From positions 1-5,998 of the forward strand of contig JALRBF010000071.1 of the NCBI GenBank assembly GCA_023262365.1: a stretch of DNA of 5,998 nt. Direction: 5' to 3'. The translations under genes and the position numbers were made by a program. The notes under the pieces were generated by a model. It was not told where the DNA came from and ran no database searches. It saw nothing but the letters and a program-made list of their open reading frames with translations. Source of the stretch: Burkholderiaceae bacterium (lineage in GTDB: Bacteria; Pseudomonadota; Gammaproteobacteria; Burkholderiales; Burkholderiaceae_C). Positions within the stretch are counted from its first letter, which is position 1. The number at the start of each line of letters is the position of its first letter. Shown piece after piece: positions 1 to 5,906 of this stretch.

Positions 1-186
1 ACTGCACCTGGCGCCGGTAGGCCTTCAGGGCGCGATAGTCCAGCGGCTCGCCCTCGAACAGCACCTGCCCACCCGTCGGCTTCTCCAGGCCGAGCAGGGT
101 GCGTGCGAGAGTTGTCTTGCCGCAGCCCGACTCGCCGACGAGGGCGCGCAGGCCGAGCGGTTCGCCGTGGCGCAGCGACAGGGCCA
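1..186 (-). CDS. ABC transporter ATP-binding protein fragment (oligopeptide/dipeptide DppF/OppF type), N-terminal part
   Basis: This is the distal part of the same minus-strand frame. It reads as the start of a nucleotide-binding domain of a peptide-type ABC importer, the cytoplasmic ATPase that drives uptake. Seen: LSLRHGEPL (the strand before the P-loop), Walker A G173-E-S-G-C-G-K179-T-T (numbered from the ATG at 652), then [20 protein letters not shown] and RRQVQ, which sits just before where the Q-loop is expected. GESGCGKTT followed by [10 protein letters not shown] is typical of the Dpp/Opp ATPases. Between GEPL and ALVGESG there are about three extra residues compared with the usual spacing. 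Leucine codons here and in the adjoining hydrophobic stretch are only CTG, CTC and one CTT, unlike the nitrile hydratase part, which suggests a different origin. No own start codon can be assigned because the frame runs straight in from the nitrile hydratase. The fragment is cut by the window edge. Confidence 0.72.
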
Positions 187-652
187 GAAGTCCCAGAGAG
201 ATGAGGCCGGTCAGGATCGCGGCGGCGGCGAACGGGATCAGGTCGTACAGGGCGTAGGCGGCGCTTTTGTACCAAACCGGCGGCAGCCCCAGCACCGGCC
301 AAGGGTAGCAACTGCACAAGGTGCACACCACCATGTGGTGCTCCGTGGGCGTGTTGGCCAGCGCCACCAAATGCTCGCCTTGGCGCCCGGTGTAGCCCAT
401 GTCGGCCACGGCGGCGGTGGCATCTTGCAGCAGCCATTGGCGGTAGGCGGGGTCGGTCCAGGCGCGCGCCACCACCCGGGCGCCGTTGTGCGGCCCCACC
501 TCATGCTCGTACATCTCCACAATCGCGTCCAGCGCGGCCGGCTGAATGTAACCTTTTTGCTCTAACAAGGTTTGCAGCGCCCGCACGCGAATGTCCATTG
601 GGTCTAGGTGACTGGACTCGCCATGGTCGTGGTGGGAATGGTCGTGGCTCAT
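1..652 (-). CDS. Nitrile hydratase alpha subunit, C-terminally truncated and fused in frame to foreign sequence (partial at window edge)
   Basis: Residues 1 to about 134 read as a nitrile hydratase alpha subunit, the metal-carrying subunit of the enzyme that hydrates nitriles to amides in the cytoplasm. Seen: a His-rich N-terminus (H3, H5, H7, H8, H10, H15), family segments around [13 protein letters not shown] and MGYTGRQGE, and the metal claw C110-T-L-C113-S-C115 followed by [10 protein letters not shown]. Thr within the claw (CTLC rather than CSLC) is the known mark of cobalt-type enzymes. The family normally has about 200-210 residues, but homology stops after VWYKSAAY, so roughly the last 70 residues are missing. 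The frame continues without a stop into a hydrophobic stretch and an ABC ATPase Walker A region up to the window edge. ATG at 652 fits the family start; no clear Shine-Dalgarno precedes it. The beta subunit that usually follows alpha is absent from this side. The alpha assignment is strong; whether the gene is intact in the cell is doubtful. Confidence 0.85.
   Translation of the reverse strand, partial: MSHDHSHHDHGESSHLDPMDIRVRALQTLLEQKGYIQPAALDAIVEMYEHEVGPHNGARVVARAWTDPAYRQWLLQDATAAVADMGYTGRQGEHLVALANTPTEHHMVVCTLCSCYPWPVLGLPPVWYKSAAYALYDLIPFAAAAILTGLISLGLLALSLRHGEPLGLRALVGESGCGKTTLARTLLGLEKPTGGQVLFEGEPLDYRALKAYRRQVQ
181..250 (-). other. Fusion junction: hydrophobic segment between nitrile hydratase and ABC ATPase parts
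   Basis: Residues 135 to about 158 of the fused frame belong to neither flanking family. After LYDLIPF comes a run of about 18 mostly Ala, Leu, Ile and Gly residues that would pass for one transmembrane helix. A cytosolic nitrile hydratase alpha chain has no such helix, and neither does the N-terminus of an ABC ATPase. The break from nitrile hydratase lies near position 250; the break into ABC homology lies near 181-186. This may be a third piece of DNA or a degraded join. Confidence 0.55.
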
Positions 653-723
653 GGGCGCATCATAAATAATGTTGGGCAATGGTTAAATAACGCCCTTAAT
701 CGCCCTCACCACCGGACGCCACC
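653..723. promoter_or_regulatory. Divergent intergenic region, nitrile hydratase / aminotransferase
   Basis: These 71 bases separate two divergent start codons and must hold, or lie close to, both promoters. The region is AT-richer than the flanking genes, with TAAATAAT and GGTTAAATAACG tracts. A GGGC (674-677) and GCCC (692-695) pair forms a short inverted repeat around the AT-rich core, which could be an operator. TTGGGC (672-677) and TTAATC (696-701), 18 bases apart, form a weak sigma70-like pair for the aminotransferase. No strong Shine-Dalgarno precedes either gene. Only the position is firm. Confidence 0.4.
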
Positions 724-1890
724 ATGTTGCAAACCGCCGCTTCTTTGTCACGGCTAGGAACCGAGTCAGCCTTTGAGGTGCTGGCCAGGGCGCAAGCCCT
801 AGCGGCTCAGGGGCGCGACATCATTAACCTGGGCATTGGCCAACCCGACTTTCAAACCCCGGCGCACGTGGTGCAAGCCGGTATTGCCGCGCTGCGCGAC
901 GGACACCACGGCTACACCCCGGCCAACGGCATTCCCGCACTGCGCGAGGCCGTAGCGGCTGACTTGCAGCGCCGCCATGGCGCCAGCGTTGACCCCGACT
1001 GCGTGGTGGTGGTACCCGGCGGTAAACCCACCATGTTTTTTGCAGTGCTGATGTTTGGCGAGCCGGGGGCCGAAATCATGTACCCCAACCCGGGCTTTCC
1101 GATTTACGAATCCGTAATTAAGTACAGCGGCGCCACGCCGGTGCCCATTGCGCTGCGCGAGGACAACGACTTTGCCTTTGACGCCGACACCGTGCTGGCA
1201 CAAATCACGCCAGCCACTCGGCTTATCATCATCAACAGCCCGGCCAACCCCACCGGCGGCGTCACGCCCAAGGCCGAAATTGACAAACTCGTGGCCGGCC
1301 TTGAAAAGCACCCCCACGTGGCCTTGCTGTCGGACGAAATTTACAGCCAAATGCTGTACGGCGGGCGCGAGCATGTGTCGCTGCTCAACTACCCCAGCAT
1401 GTGCGAGCGTCTCATCATGCTAGACGGCTGGAGCAAAACCTACGCCATGACCGGCTGGCGCCTGGGCTATGCGGTATGGCCCAAAGCGCTGGTGCCACAC
1501 GTCACGCGCTTGTGCATCAACGACCACTCGTGCGTTAACGCCTCGGCGCAATACGCGGGCTTGGCCGCGCTGCAAGGCCCGCAAGACGCCGTGGCCGAGA
1601 TGATGGCCGCGTTTGACCAACGCCGCGCCCTGATTGTGCAGGCCCTTAACGCACTGCCCGGGGTACGCTGCGCCGACGCCGCCGGGGCGTTTTACGCGTT
1701 TCCTAACATTGAGGGCACAGGCCTTACCGCCAAGCAAGCCCAAGATTTGTTTTTAAACGAGGCCAACGTGGCCACCATTGCCGGCACCAGCTTTGGCGCG
1801 TGGGGCGAGGGCTACGTGCGGTTTTCGTACGCCAACAGCGCGGCCAACATCGAGCGCGCTGTTGAGCGTATTGGCAAGCTGCTGCGCTAG
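724..1890 (+). CDS. PLP-dependent aminotransferase, class I/II (fold type I)
   Basis: Predicted cytoplasmic enzyme moving an amino group between an amino acid and a 2-oxo acid with pyridoxal phosphate. At 388 residues it is the usual full length. Seen in order: N-terminal LGIGQPDFQTP (36-46), GYTPANGIPALREA (63-76) that helps shape the active site, YPNPGFPIYES (120-130), NSPANPTGG with N175, the cofactor-contacting SDEIY with D204 and Y207, the Schiff-base lysine K238 in GWSKTYAMTGWRLGY, and R366 in YVRFSYANS, which should bind the substrate carboxylate. All catalytic positions are present, so the enzyme should be active. PGGKPTMFF at 98-106 replaces the more usual TxGxxxAL segment that contacts the phosphate. 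ATG at 724 is chosen because an in-frame TAA lies at 697-699 and no other ATG intervenes; no clear ribosome site is visible. It is divergent from the nitrile hydratase and convergent with the NTF2-like gene. The substrate cannot be told from sequence; aspartate- and aromatic-type members share these motifs. Confidence 0.92.
   Translation: MLQTAASLSRLGTESAFEVLARAQALAAQGRDIINLGIGQPDFQTPAHVVQAGIAALRDGHHGYTPANGIPALREAVAADLQRRHGASVDPDCVVVVPGGKPTMFFAVLMFGEPGAEIMYPNPGFPIYESVIKYSGATPVPIALREDNDFAFDADTVLAQITPATRLIIINSPANPTGGVTPKAEIDKLVAGLEKHPHVALLSDEIYSQMLYGGREHVSLLNYPSMCERLIMLDGWSKTYAMTGWRLGYAVWPKALVPHVTRLCINDHSCVNASAQYAGLAALQGPQDAVAEMMAAFDQRRALIVQALNALPGVRCADAAGAFYAFPNIEGTGLTAKQAQDLFLNEANVATIAGTSFGAWGEGYVRFSYANSAANIERAVERIGKLLR
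1887..1890. other. Shared CTAG double stop of two convergent genes
   Basis: The four bases CTAG supply TAG on the plus strand (1888-1890, end of the aminotransferase) and TAG on the minus strand (1889-1887, end of the NTF2-like gene). The genes therefore overlap tail to tail by four bases, with no room for a terminator between them. Confidence 0.95.
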
Positions 1891-2489
1891 CGCTGCAAGG
1901 GCTGGCCCTGCAGCCACGCCTGGCCGCGCGCGTACAGTTGCTGCACCTCGGCGCCACGCAATTGCGGCATGTCCATCTTCACCTTGTAGCCAATGCCGGT
2001 TTGTATGTACGCCAGGTGCCGGTAGCCTTCGGGTAGCGTGGCCAAGCGCTGCGCGTCCAAGCGCAGCGTGGCGGCCGGGTCAACCGGGTCGATGCGGTCT
2101 TTTTCGTAAATCGGCTGCCGGTGCACCAGGCCCCAGCGCCCCTCGCGCTGCTCAAAAAAATCATAAAACCGCCCGGTACACACCACGTCGCACAGCACAT
2201 CGTGCACCGGGCCGCGCTGCGAGATGGTCATTTTGGTTTGCGCAATTGCACGCGGGCCGTTCACGTCAATCGACGAACCACCCAAAAAGTGCAAAATACT
2301 GACACCGCGCTCCCAGCCCTCAATGGTCACGCGAATAAACTCCTCAAAAGGCCCCTGAAACCAGGTGGCCATCATCATGCCGTCGTTGTGCCACACGCTG
2401 CGAAACCGCTCCCAGTCACCGGCGTCGCGCCATACGGCCCAGTTTTCAACCAATCGGCGAATGGTAAGTTCTTGCGATGTGATGTCCAT
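1887..2489 (-). CDS. NTF2/SnoaL-like family protein
   Basis: A 200-residue predicted cytoplasmic protein of the nuclear transport factor 2 / SnoaL-like superfamily, a cone-shaped fold used by dehydratases, isomerases, non-catalytic binding proteins and the beta subunits of ring-hydroxylating oxygenases. Seen: an N-terminal helix with RRLVENWAVWRDAGDWERF (11-29), then SVWHNDGMMMATWFQGP (31-47), ILHFLGG with H67, AIAQTKMTI (81-89), and a strand-turn-strand RFYDFFEQREGRWGLVHRQPIYEKDRID (107-134). The tail beyond about residue 140 is longer than the minimal fold. There is no signal peptide. ATG at 2489 has a good ribosome site (AAGGAG, 2502-2497, seven bases away). The gene lies 50 bases behind LysR on the same strand, so the two are probably one transcript. 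Beside a Rieske operon it may act on a pathway intermediate (dehydration or isomerisation), but this is inference. The family call is good; the function is unknown. Confidence 0.82.
   Translation of the reverse strand: MDITSQELTIRRLVENWAVWRDAGDWERFRSVWHNDGMMMATWFQGPFEEFIRVTIEGWERGVSILHFLGGSSIDVNGPRAIAQTKMTISQRGPVHDVLCDVVCTGRFYDFFEQREGRWGLVHRQPIYEKDRIDPVDPAATLRLDAQRLATLPEGYRHLAYIQTGIGYKVKMDMPQLRGAEVQQLYARGQAWLQGQPLQR
1892..1914. terminator. Possible hairpin just after the aminotransferase stop
   Basis: The arms GCTGCAAGGG (1892-1901) and CCCTGCAGC (1906-1914) pair over nine bases with one bulged A and a CTGG loop. The hairpin starts one base after the aminotransferase stop and lies inside the last codons of the NTF2-like gene. 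No U-tract follows on either strand, so intrinsic termination is doubtful; it may protect the 3' end of the mRNA or be chance in GC-rich coding DNA. Confidence 0.3.
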
Positions 2490-2496
2490 GCAGGGG

Positions 2497-2502
2497 CTCC
2501 TT
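2497..2502 (-). promoter_or_regulatory. Shine-Dalgarno of the NTF2-like gene
   Basis: AAGGAG on the minus strand with seven bases to ATG 2489. It is the only near-perfect ribosome site I see in the window, so this gene may be translated more strongly than LysR upstream. Confidence 0.8.
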
Positions 2503-2534
2503 GTTGGGGGTAAGGTTTAAGGATGGCGTTGGGG

Positions 2535-2548
2535 CCAGCCTAGGCTGG
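2535..2548. repeat. 14-base perfect palindrome spanning the LysR stop codon
   Basis: CCAGCCTAGGCTGG is its own reverse complement. The LysR stop (minus-strand TAG, 2542-2540) sits at its centre. As RNA it would give only a five-pair stem with a CTAG loop and no U-tract, so it is a poor terminator. It may be chance or a protein site in the short gap before the NTF2-like gene. Confidence 0.5.
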
Positions 2549-3433
2549 GGTGCGACGCAGCATGTCCATGAGTTTGCGTGCCATGGGCGTGGCGGTTTGT
2601 GCCGCACGCACCACAAGCACCACCTCGGCCAAAGCCTCCAAATCGGTCAAGGGCAGCACCGTTAACCGACCTTTAAGGCTTGCGTGCTCAACCAGCCGTT
2701 GTGGCAGCAACGACAACGAGTCGGTATTTTCAATTAATCCCAACGTGGTGACCAACGAATGCGAGACAGTCCACGCCCTGGGCGGCTCCAAGCCGCCTGC
2801 ACGAAAGGTGGGGGCAAACATTGAGCCAGGGCCGTCCTCGGGGCCGTGCAATACCCACGGGCTATGCAGCAACTCGGCCAAGGTGGTGCATGCCGACAAA
2901 GGATGGCCCGCTCGCGCGCACACAACCAACCGATTCGCGTAAAGCGGCTGCACCATAAACTCGCGCTGCTTGACCTCAGTGGGCGGTGGATGGGCGCCTA
3001 AGGCCATGTCAACCAGCCCCTCGCGCAGTAGGCGCAGCGTGTCCGGATACACCGCCTCGCACACATGCACCTGCACCGACGGGTAAGCCTGATGAAATCG
3101 CGCCAGCACCTTGGGCATAAGCAACAGCGCCGGGCTAGGCGAGACCGCCACGCTGATTTGCCCGTCAAGCCGGCCCCGCATCTGGTGCACCTCGCTGCGC
3201 AGGCGGTCGAGCTCTTGGCTGATGCCACGGCCGCGTTTGAGCGTGGCCAGGCCAAAGGGCGTAAGGCTCACCCCGCTTGAGGTTCGATTGACCAAGGTAA
3301 CGCCCAACTCCTCCTCAAGGGCGCGCAACGATTTGCTCAAACCCGGCTGCGTTAGCCCCACGCGCCGCGCGGCGGCACGAATGCTGCCGGTATCGGCCAC
3401 GGCAATTAGGGCGTGGAGTTGGCTGAGTTTCAA
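2540..3433 (-). CDS. LysR-type transcriptional regulator
   Basis: A 297-residue DNA-binding regulator of the LysR family, at the family's normal length. Seen: an N-terminal winged helix-turn-helix (about 1-60) with LHALIAVADTGSIRAAARRVGLTQPGLSKSLRALEEELG motifs across residues 6-44 and NRTSSGVSLTPFG (49-61); a linker helix to about 90; then a two-lobed effector domain from about 92 (ISVAVSPSPALLLMPKVL) to the C-terminus, including LLREGLVDMALGAH (135-148). The start codon is TTG at 3433: an in-frame TAA lies just upstream, and starting here gives the canonical MKLSQLHAL start of the family. No clear ribosome site precedes it, so translation may be weak. It is divergent from the Rieske operon with 150 bases between, the classic arrangement for a LysR protein that controls its neighbour and itself. 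The likely effector is the aromatic substrate or a metabolite of it, by inference only. Confidence 0.93.
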   Translation of the reverse strand: MKLSQLHALIAVADTGSIRAAARRVGLTQPGLSKSLRALEEELGVTLVNRTSSGVSLTPFGLATLKRGRGISQELDRLRSEVHQMRGRLDGQISVAVSPSPALLLMPKVLARFHQAYPSVQVHVCEAVYPDTLRLLREGLVDMALGAHPPPTEVKQREFMVQPLYANRLVVCARAGHPLSACTTLAELLHSPWVLHGPEDGPGSMFAPTFRAGGLEPPRAWTVSHSLVTTLGLIENTDSLSLLPQRLVEHASLKGRLTVLPLTDLEALAEVVLVVRAAQTATPMARKLMDMLRRTPA

Positions 3434-3583
3434 GGTTGCGTTTTATGCCGGGCGAGCCTGCCCTGTTGGCCGAACTATATAACTTTTTTGTATCGCAAGC
3501 GCCCAATGTTTGCTTGACGGCAAAAGGCAAAGGCAACTACGCTGGGCGTCACCCCCTGAAACCCCGAGTCAAGTCAAACGATC
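3434..3583. promoter_or_regulatory. Divergent control region between LysR gene and Rieske oxygenase operon
   Basis: These 150 bases hold both divergent promoters. An AT-rich stretch, AACTATATAACTTTTTTG (3474-3491), contains TATATA and could provide the -10 region for the LysR gene. Toward the operon lie TTGACG (3514-3519) and TACGCT (3538-3543), 18 bases apart, a plausible sigma70 promoter with a strong -35 and a weak -10, as expected for an activator-dependent promoter. No strong Shine-Dalgarno precedes ATG 3584. Confidence 0.6.
3509..3524. promoter_or_regulatory. Candidate LysR operator (TTTGC-N6-GCAAA)
   Basis: A dyad with five-base perfect arms, TTTGC (3509-3513) and GCAAA (3520-3524). 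It satisfies the T-N11-A rule known for LysR sites in two registers and exactly surrounds the candidate -35 box TTGACG (3514-3519). Binding here without effector would block RNA polymerase; activator sites usually lie further upstream, so it may be the activation-proximal or a repressing site. Seen as sequence; the function is inferred. Confidence 0.45.
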
Positions 3584-4549
3584 ATGGACTTTACGGAACT
3601 GGTGGTCAGCCACCGGCGCTCGGTGGCCAGCCACGTGATTGAACTGACCCTTACGCACCCAAGCGGCGACTTGCTGCCCGGGTTTTTTGCGGGCGCCCAC
3701 GTCAACCTGCGCCTACCCAACGGCATCGCCCGAGCGTACTCGTTGATCAACCCAAGCCAAGGGCTGCCCACGCCGTGTTACGTGGTGGCCGTGGCGCACG
3801 CCGCACCGAGCCGGGGCGGGTCGGCGTGGATTCACGCCAATGTTGAGCCTGCGCAACAGCTGATGGTGAGCGAGCCAGTTAATCACTTTGGCCTTGAGCC
3901 AAGCGCGGCCGAGGTTTGGTTGGTGGCTGGCGGCATTGGCATCACCCCCTTGCTGGCCATGGCACACGAGCGCCAGCAACAGGGCAAGGCATGGCGCCTG
4001 CATTACGCCGGCCAAAGCCGCGCCCATGCCGCCTACCTTGATGCACTACCCAACGGCGCCACCGACTTGCAGCTGCACTTTGACGATGAGCAAGGGGGCA
4101 ACGTACCCAACATGGCGCAGGCCCTGCGCAACTTGCCACCCAGCGCCCATGTGTACTGCTGCGGCCCAGCGGCCATGATGCAAGCGGTGCGCGAAGCCGC
4201 AACAGCCATGGGGCATCCGGCCTCGGCCTTGCACTTTGAATCGTTTGCCGCCAGCACTGATGCCACCGACCATTCCACCGATGAACCCTTTGAAATTGAA
4301 CTCAGTCGCTCGGGCAAAGTGGTGCAAGTCGCACCCGGGCAAAGCGCACTGGACGCACTGGAAGAAGCCGACGTGATTGTGCCCTCGGTATGCCGCGAGG
4401 GCGTGTGCGGCACGTGCGAGTGCGATGTGCTTGACGGCGACATTGAACACCGCGACAGCATTTTGAGCGACGCCGAAAAAGCCGCCAACCAAACCATGAT
4501 GGTCTGCGTCTCGCGCGCCAAAGGCGCACGATTGGTGCTTGACCTGTAA
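3584..4549 (+). CDS. Oxygenase reductase, phthalate dioxygenase reductase (PDR/VanB) type: flavin, NAD and C-terminal 2Fe-2S domains
   Basis: A 321-residue cytoplasmic electron-transfer protein that takes hydride from NAD(P)H through flavin to a 2Fe-2S centre and on to the oxygenase. Domains seen in order: flavin-binding barrel (about 1-100) with the R50-A-Y-S53 signature; nucleotide-binding domain (about 108-225) with GGIGITP (116-122), the Y191-C-C-G-P segment and the FESF turn (218-221); and a plant-type 2Fe-2S domain (about 235-321) with ligands C270, C275, C278 and C308 in C-x4-C-x2-C-x29-C spacing. This order, with iron-sulfur last, marks the class IA PDR type; benzoate- and anthranilate-type reductases carry it first. 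The length matches VanB-like proteins. All cofactor residues are present. It is the first gene of the operon, with 25 bases to the alpha subunit, so the reductase is probably its cognate electron donor. RAYS suggests FMN as in PDR; FAD cannot be excluded. Confidence 0.93.
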   Translation: MDFTELVVSHRRSVASHVIELTLTHPSGDLLPGFFAGAHVNLRLPNGIARAYSLINPSQGLPTPCYVVAVAHAAPSRGGSAWIHANVEPAQQLMVSEPVNHFGLEPSAAEVWLVAGGIGITPLLAMAHERQQQGKAWRLHYAGQSRAHAAYLDALPNGATDLQLHFDDEQGGNVPNMAQALRNLPPSAHVYCCGPAAMMQAVREAATAMGHPASALHFESFAASTDATDHSTDEPFEIELSRSGKVVQVAPGQSALDALEEADVIVPSVCREGVCGTCECDVLDGDIEHRDSILSDAEKAANQTMMVCVSRAKGARLVLDL

Positions 4550-4574
4550 CCCATTCATCACACAAAAGCCCCAA

Positions 4575-5906
4575 ATGCAATCACACTTCGCGCACTTTTT
4601 GGATCTGAACAAAGGCAGCCTAGACCGGCGCATCTTCTCAGACCCCGAGATCTTTGAACTGGAGCTGGAGCGCATTTTTGCGCGCTGCTGGCTGCTGCTG
4701 GGGCACGAGTCGATGCTGCCCAAAGCCAACGATTTTTTTACCACCTACATGGGGCGCGACTCGGTAATCGTAACCCGCCAAGCCGACGGCACCATTGGAT
4801 GTTTTTTGAACATGTGCCGCCATCGCGGCAACCGCGTGTGCCGCGCCGACTCGGGCAACGCCCGCAGCTTCAGCTGCCCGTTTCATGGCTGGACGTTTGG
4901 CAGCAACGGTGCGCTAACCAACGTACCCGGGTACAAAGAAATTTATTTAGAAAAACTCGACCTGCAAGCCCATGGCCTGGTGCCAGTGGCCAAAATTGAC
5001 CAATACAAGGGCCTAATTTTTGCCACCTTCGACGCCAATGCCCCCAGCTTGCTTGACTACCTGGGCGACATGGCGTGGTATCTGGACATGATTCTTGACC
5101 GTCGCGAAGGCGGCATTGAATTTTTGCCCGGCACGCACAAGTGGCTGGTGCACACCAATTGGAAGTTTCCGGTAGACAACTTTATTGGCGACAGTTACCA
5201 CGGCCCCGTCAGCCACAAATCGGCCTGGGTGTCGGGGTTTGAGGGCATGCCGCGGCGCAAAAGCGGCTACGGGTACGAGGGTTTTCAGGTGTGCCCCGGT
5301 GGTGGCCACGGCTTTGGCACACGCTGGGCCGAAAACCGCGAGCAGGTGTTTGAGATGGCGTTGCCCGAATTTTTGGACTACGAAAAATCGCGGCTCGAGG
5401 AATCCATTGAACGCTTGGGCAACCTGCGCGGACTGCACTTCTCACCCATGCACGCCTCAATTTTTCCTAACGTCTCGCTGCTTTGGCAAGGCAGTGCCAT
5501 ACGCGTGTGGCACCCCAAAGGCCCCAAACTCACCGAGGCCTGGGGCTGGTGTTTTGTTGACAAAGCCGCCCCCGACGACTACAAGCGCGAAAAAGCCCTG
5601 CACATGGTGCAACGCCACGGCACCAGCGGCACCTGGGAGGCCGACGACGTGGACAACTGGGTGCAGTGCCACGGCTCAAGCGAGGGTTTTGTGGCGCGCC
5701 AGTATCCGCAAAACCTCGAAATGGGTTTGGGTGACGAAATCAACGACCCGCACGCCATTCACCCCGACATTCGCGGAAGGCTGGGTAAGTTTCAATCCGA
5801 AATCAACCAACGCAGCTTTTACACGCATTGGGCCAAACTCATGGACGACACCCGCGCGCCGCAAGTGCCCACGGTGGGCGCTGCCAGCCAAGGGGCAACG
5901 GCATGA
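4575..5906 (+). CDS. Rieske non-heme iron oxygenase, large (alpha) subunit
   Basis: A 443-residue catalytic subunit of an aromatic ring-hydroxylating oxygenase, which inserts O2 into an aromatic substrate. Seen: an N-terminal Rieske domain with C81-x-H83 and C101-x2-H104 for the 2Fe-2S cluster (CRHRGNRVC and CPFHGW), then the catalytic domain with D206, H209 and H214 in DNFIGDSYHGPVSH. D206 is the expected bridge between Rieske and iron centres, H209 and H214 bind mononuclear iron, and the third ligand is probably in DD 357-358 of WEADDVDNW. FSPMHASIFPNVSLL and IRVWHPKGP follow the alpha-subunit family pattern. All ligands are present. ATG 4575 is preferred because it gives the family start (FLDLNKGSLDRRIFSDPEIFELE). 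A TTG at 4539 would add 12 odd residues and overlap the reductase gene. No clear ribosome site is seen, so coupling to the reductase is possible. ATGA overlap with the next gene implies tight coupling to a beta subunit. Substrate unknown. Confidence 0.94.
   Translation: MQSHFAHFLDLNKGSLDRRIFSDPEIFELELERIFARCWLLLGHESMLPKANDFFTTYMGRDSVIVTRQADGTIGCFLNMCRHRGNRVCRADSGNARSFSCPFHGWTFGSNGALTNVPGYKEIYLEKLDLQAHGLVPVAKIDQYKGLIFATFDANAPSLLDYLGDMAWYLDMILDRREGGIEFLPGTHKWLVHTNWKFPVDNFIGDSYHGPVSHKSAWVSGFEGMPRRKSGYGYEGFQVCPGGGHGFGTRWAENREQVFEMALPEFLDYEKSRLEESIERLGNLRGLHFSPMHASIFPNVSLLWQGSAIRVWHPKGPKLTEAWGWCFVDKAAPDDYKREKALHMVQRHGTSGTWEADDVDNWVQCHGSSEGFVARQYPQNLEMGLGDEINDPHAIHPDIRGRLGKFQSEINQRSFYTHWAKLMDDTRAPQVPTVGAASQGATA

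Noticed and set aside
167..565. Plus-strand open frame opposite nitrile hydratase
   Set aside because: The minus-strand frame carries the metal claw and family motifs; the plus-strand product is a low-complexity shadow and crosses the fusion junction.
799..1374. Minus-strand open frame (191 codons) opposite the aminotransferase
   Set aside because: Antisense to a gene with all catalytic motifs. No recognisable domain and no ribosome site seen.
1778..2302. Plus-strand open frame across the end of the aminotransferase and opposite the NTF2-like gene
   Set aside because: Out of frame with the aminotransferase and antisense to a gene with a good ribosome site; Ala/Arg/Pro-rich product without motifs.
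2535..2548. Palindrome at the LysR stop as an intrinsic terminator
   Set aside because: The stem is only five pairs, there is no U-tract, and the downstream NTF2-like gene appears to be co-transcribed.
4539..4574. TTG start 12 codons upstream for the oxygenase alpha subunit
   Set aside because: It would overlap the reductase stop and add residues not seen at the family N-terminus; ATG 4575 gives the normal start.
4046..4744. Long minus-strand open frame (232 codons) opposite the reductase and alpha genes
   Set aside because: It lies fully antisense to two strongly supported genes, its product is low-complexity in Ala, Gly, His and Ser, and it shows no family motifs. Long shadow frames are expected at this GC content.
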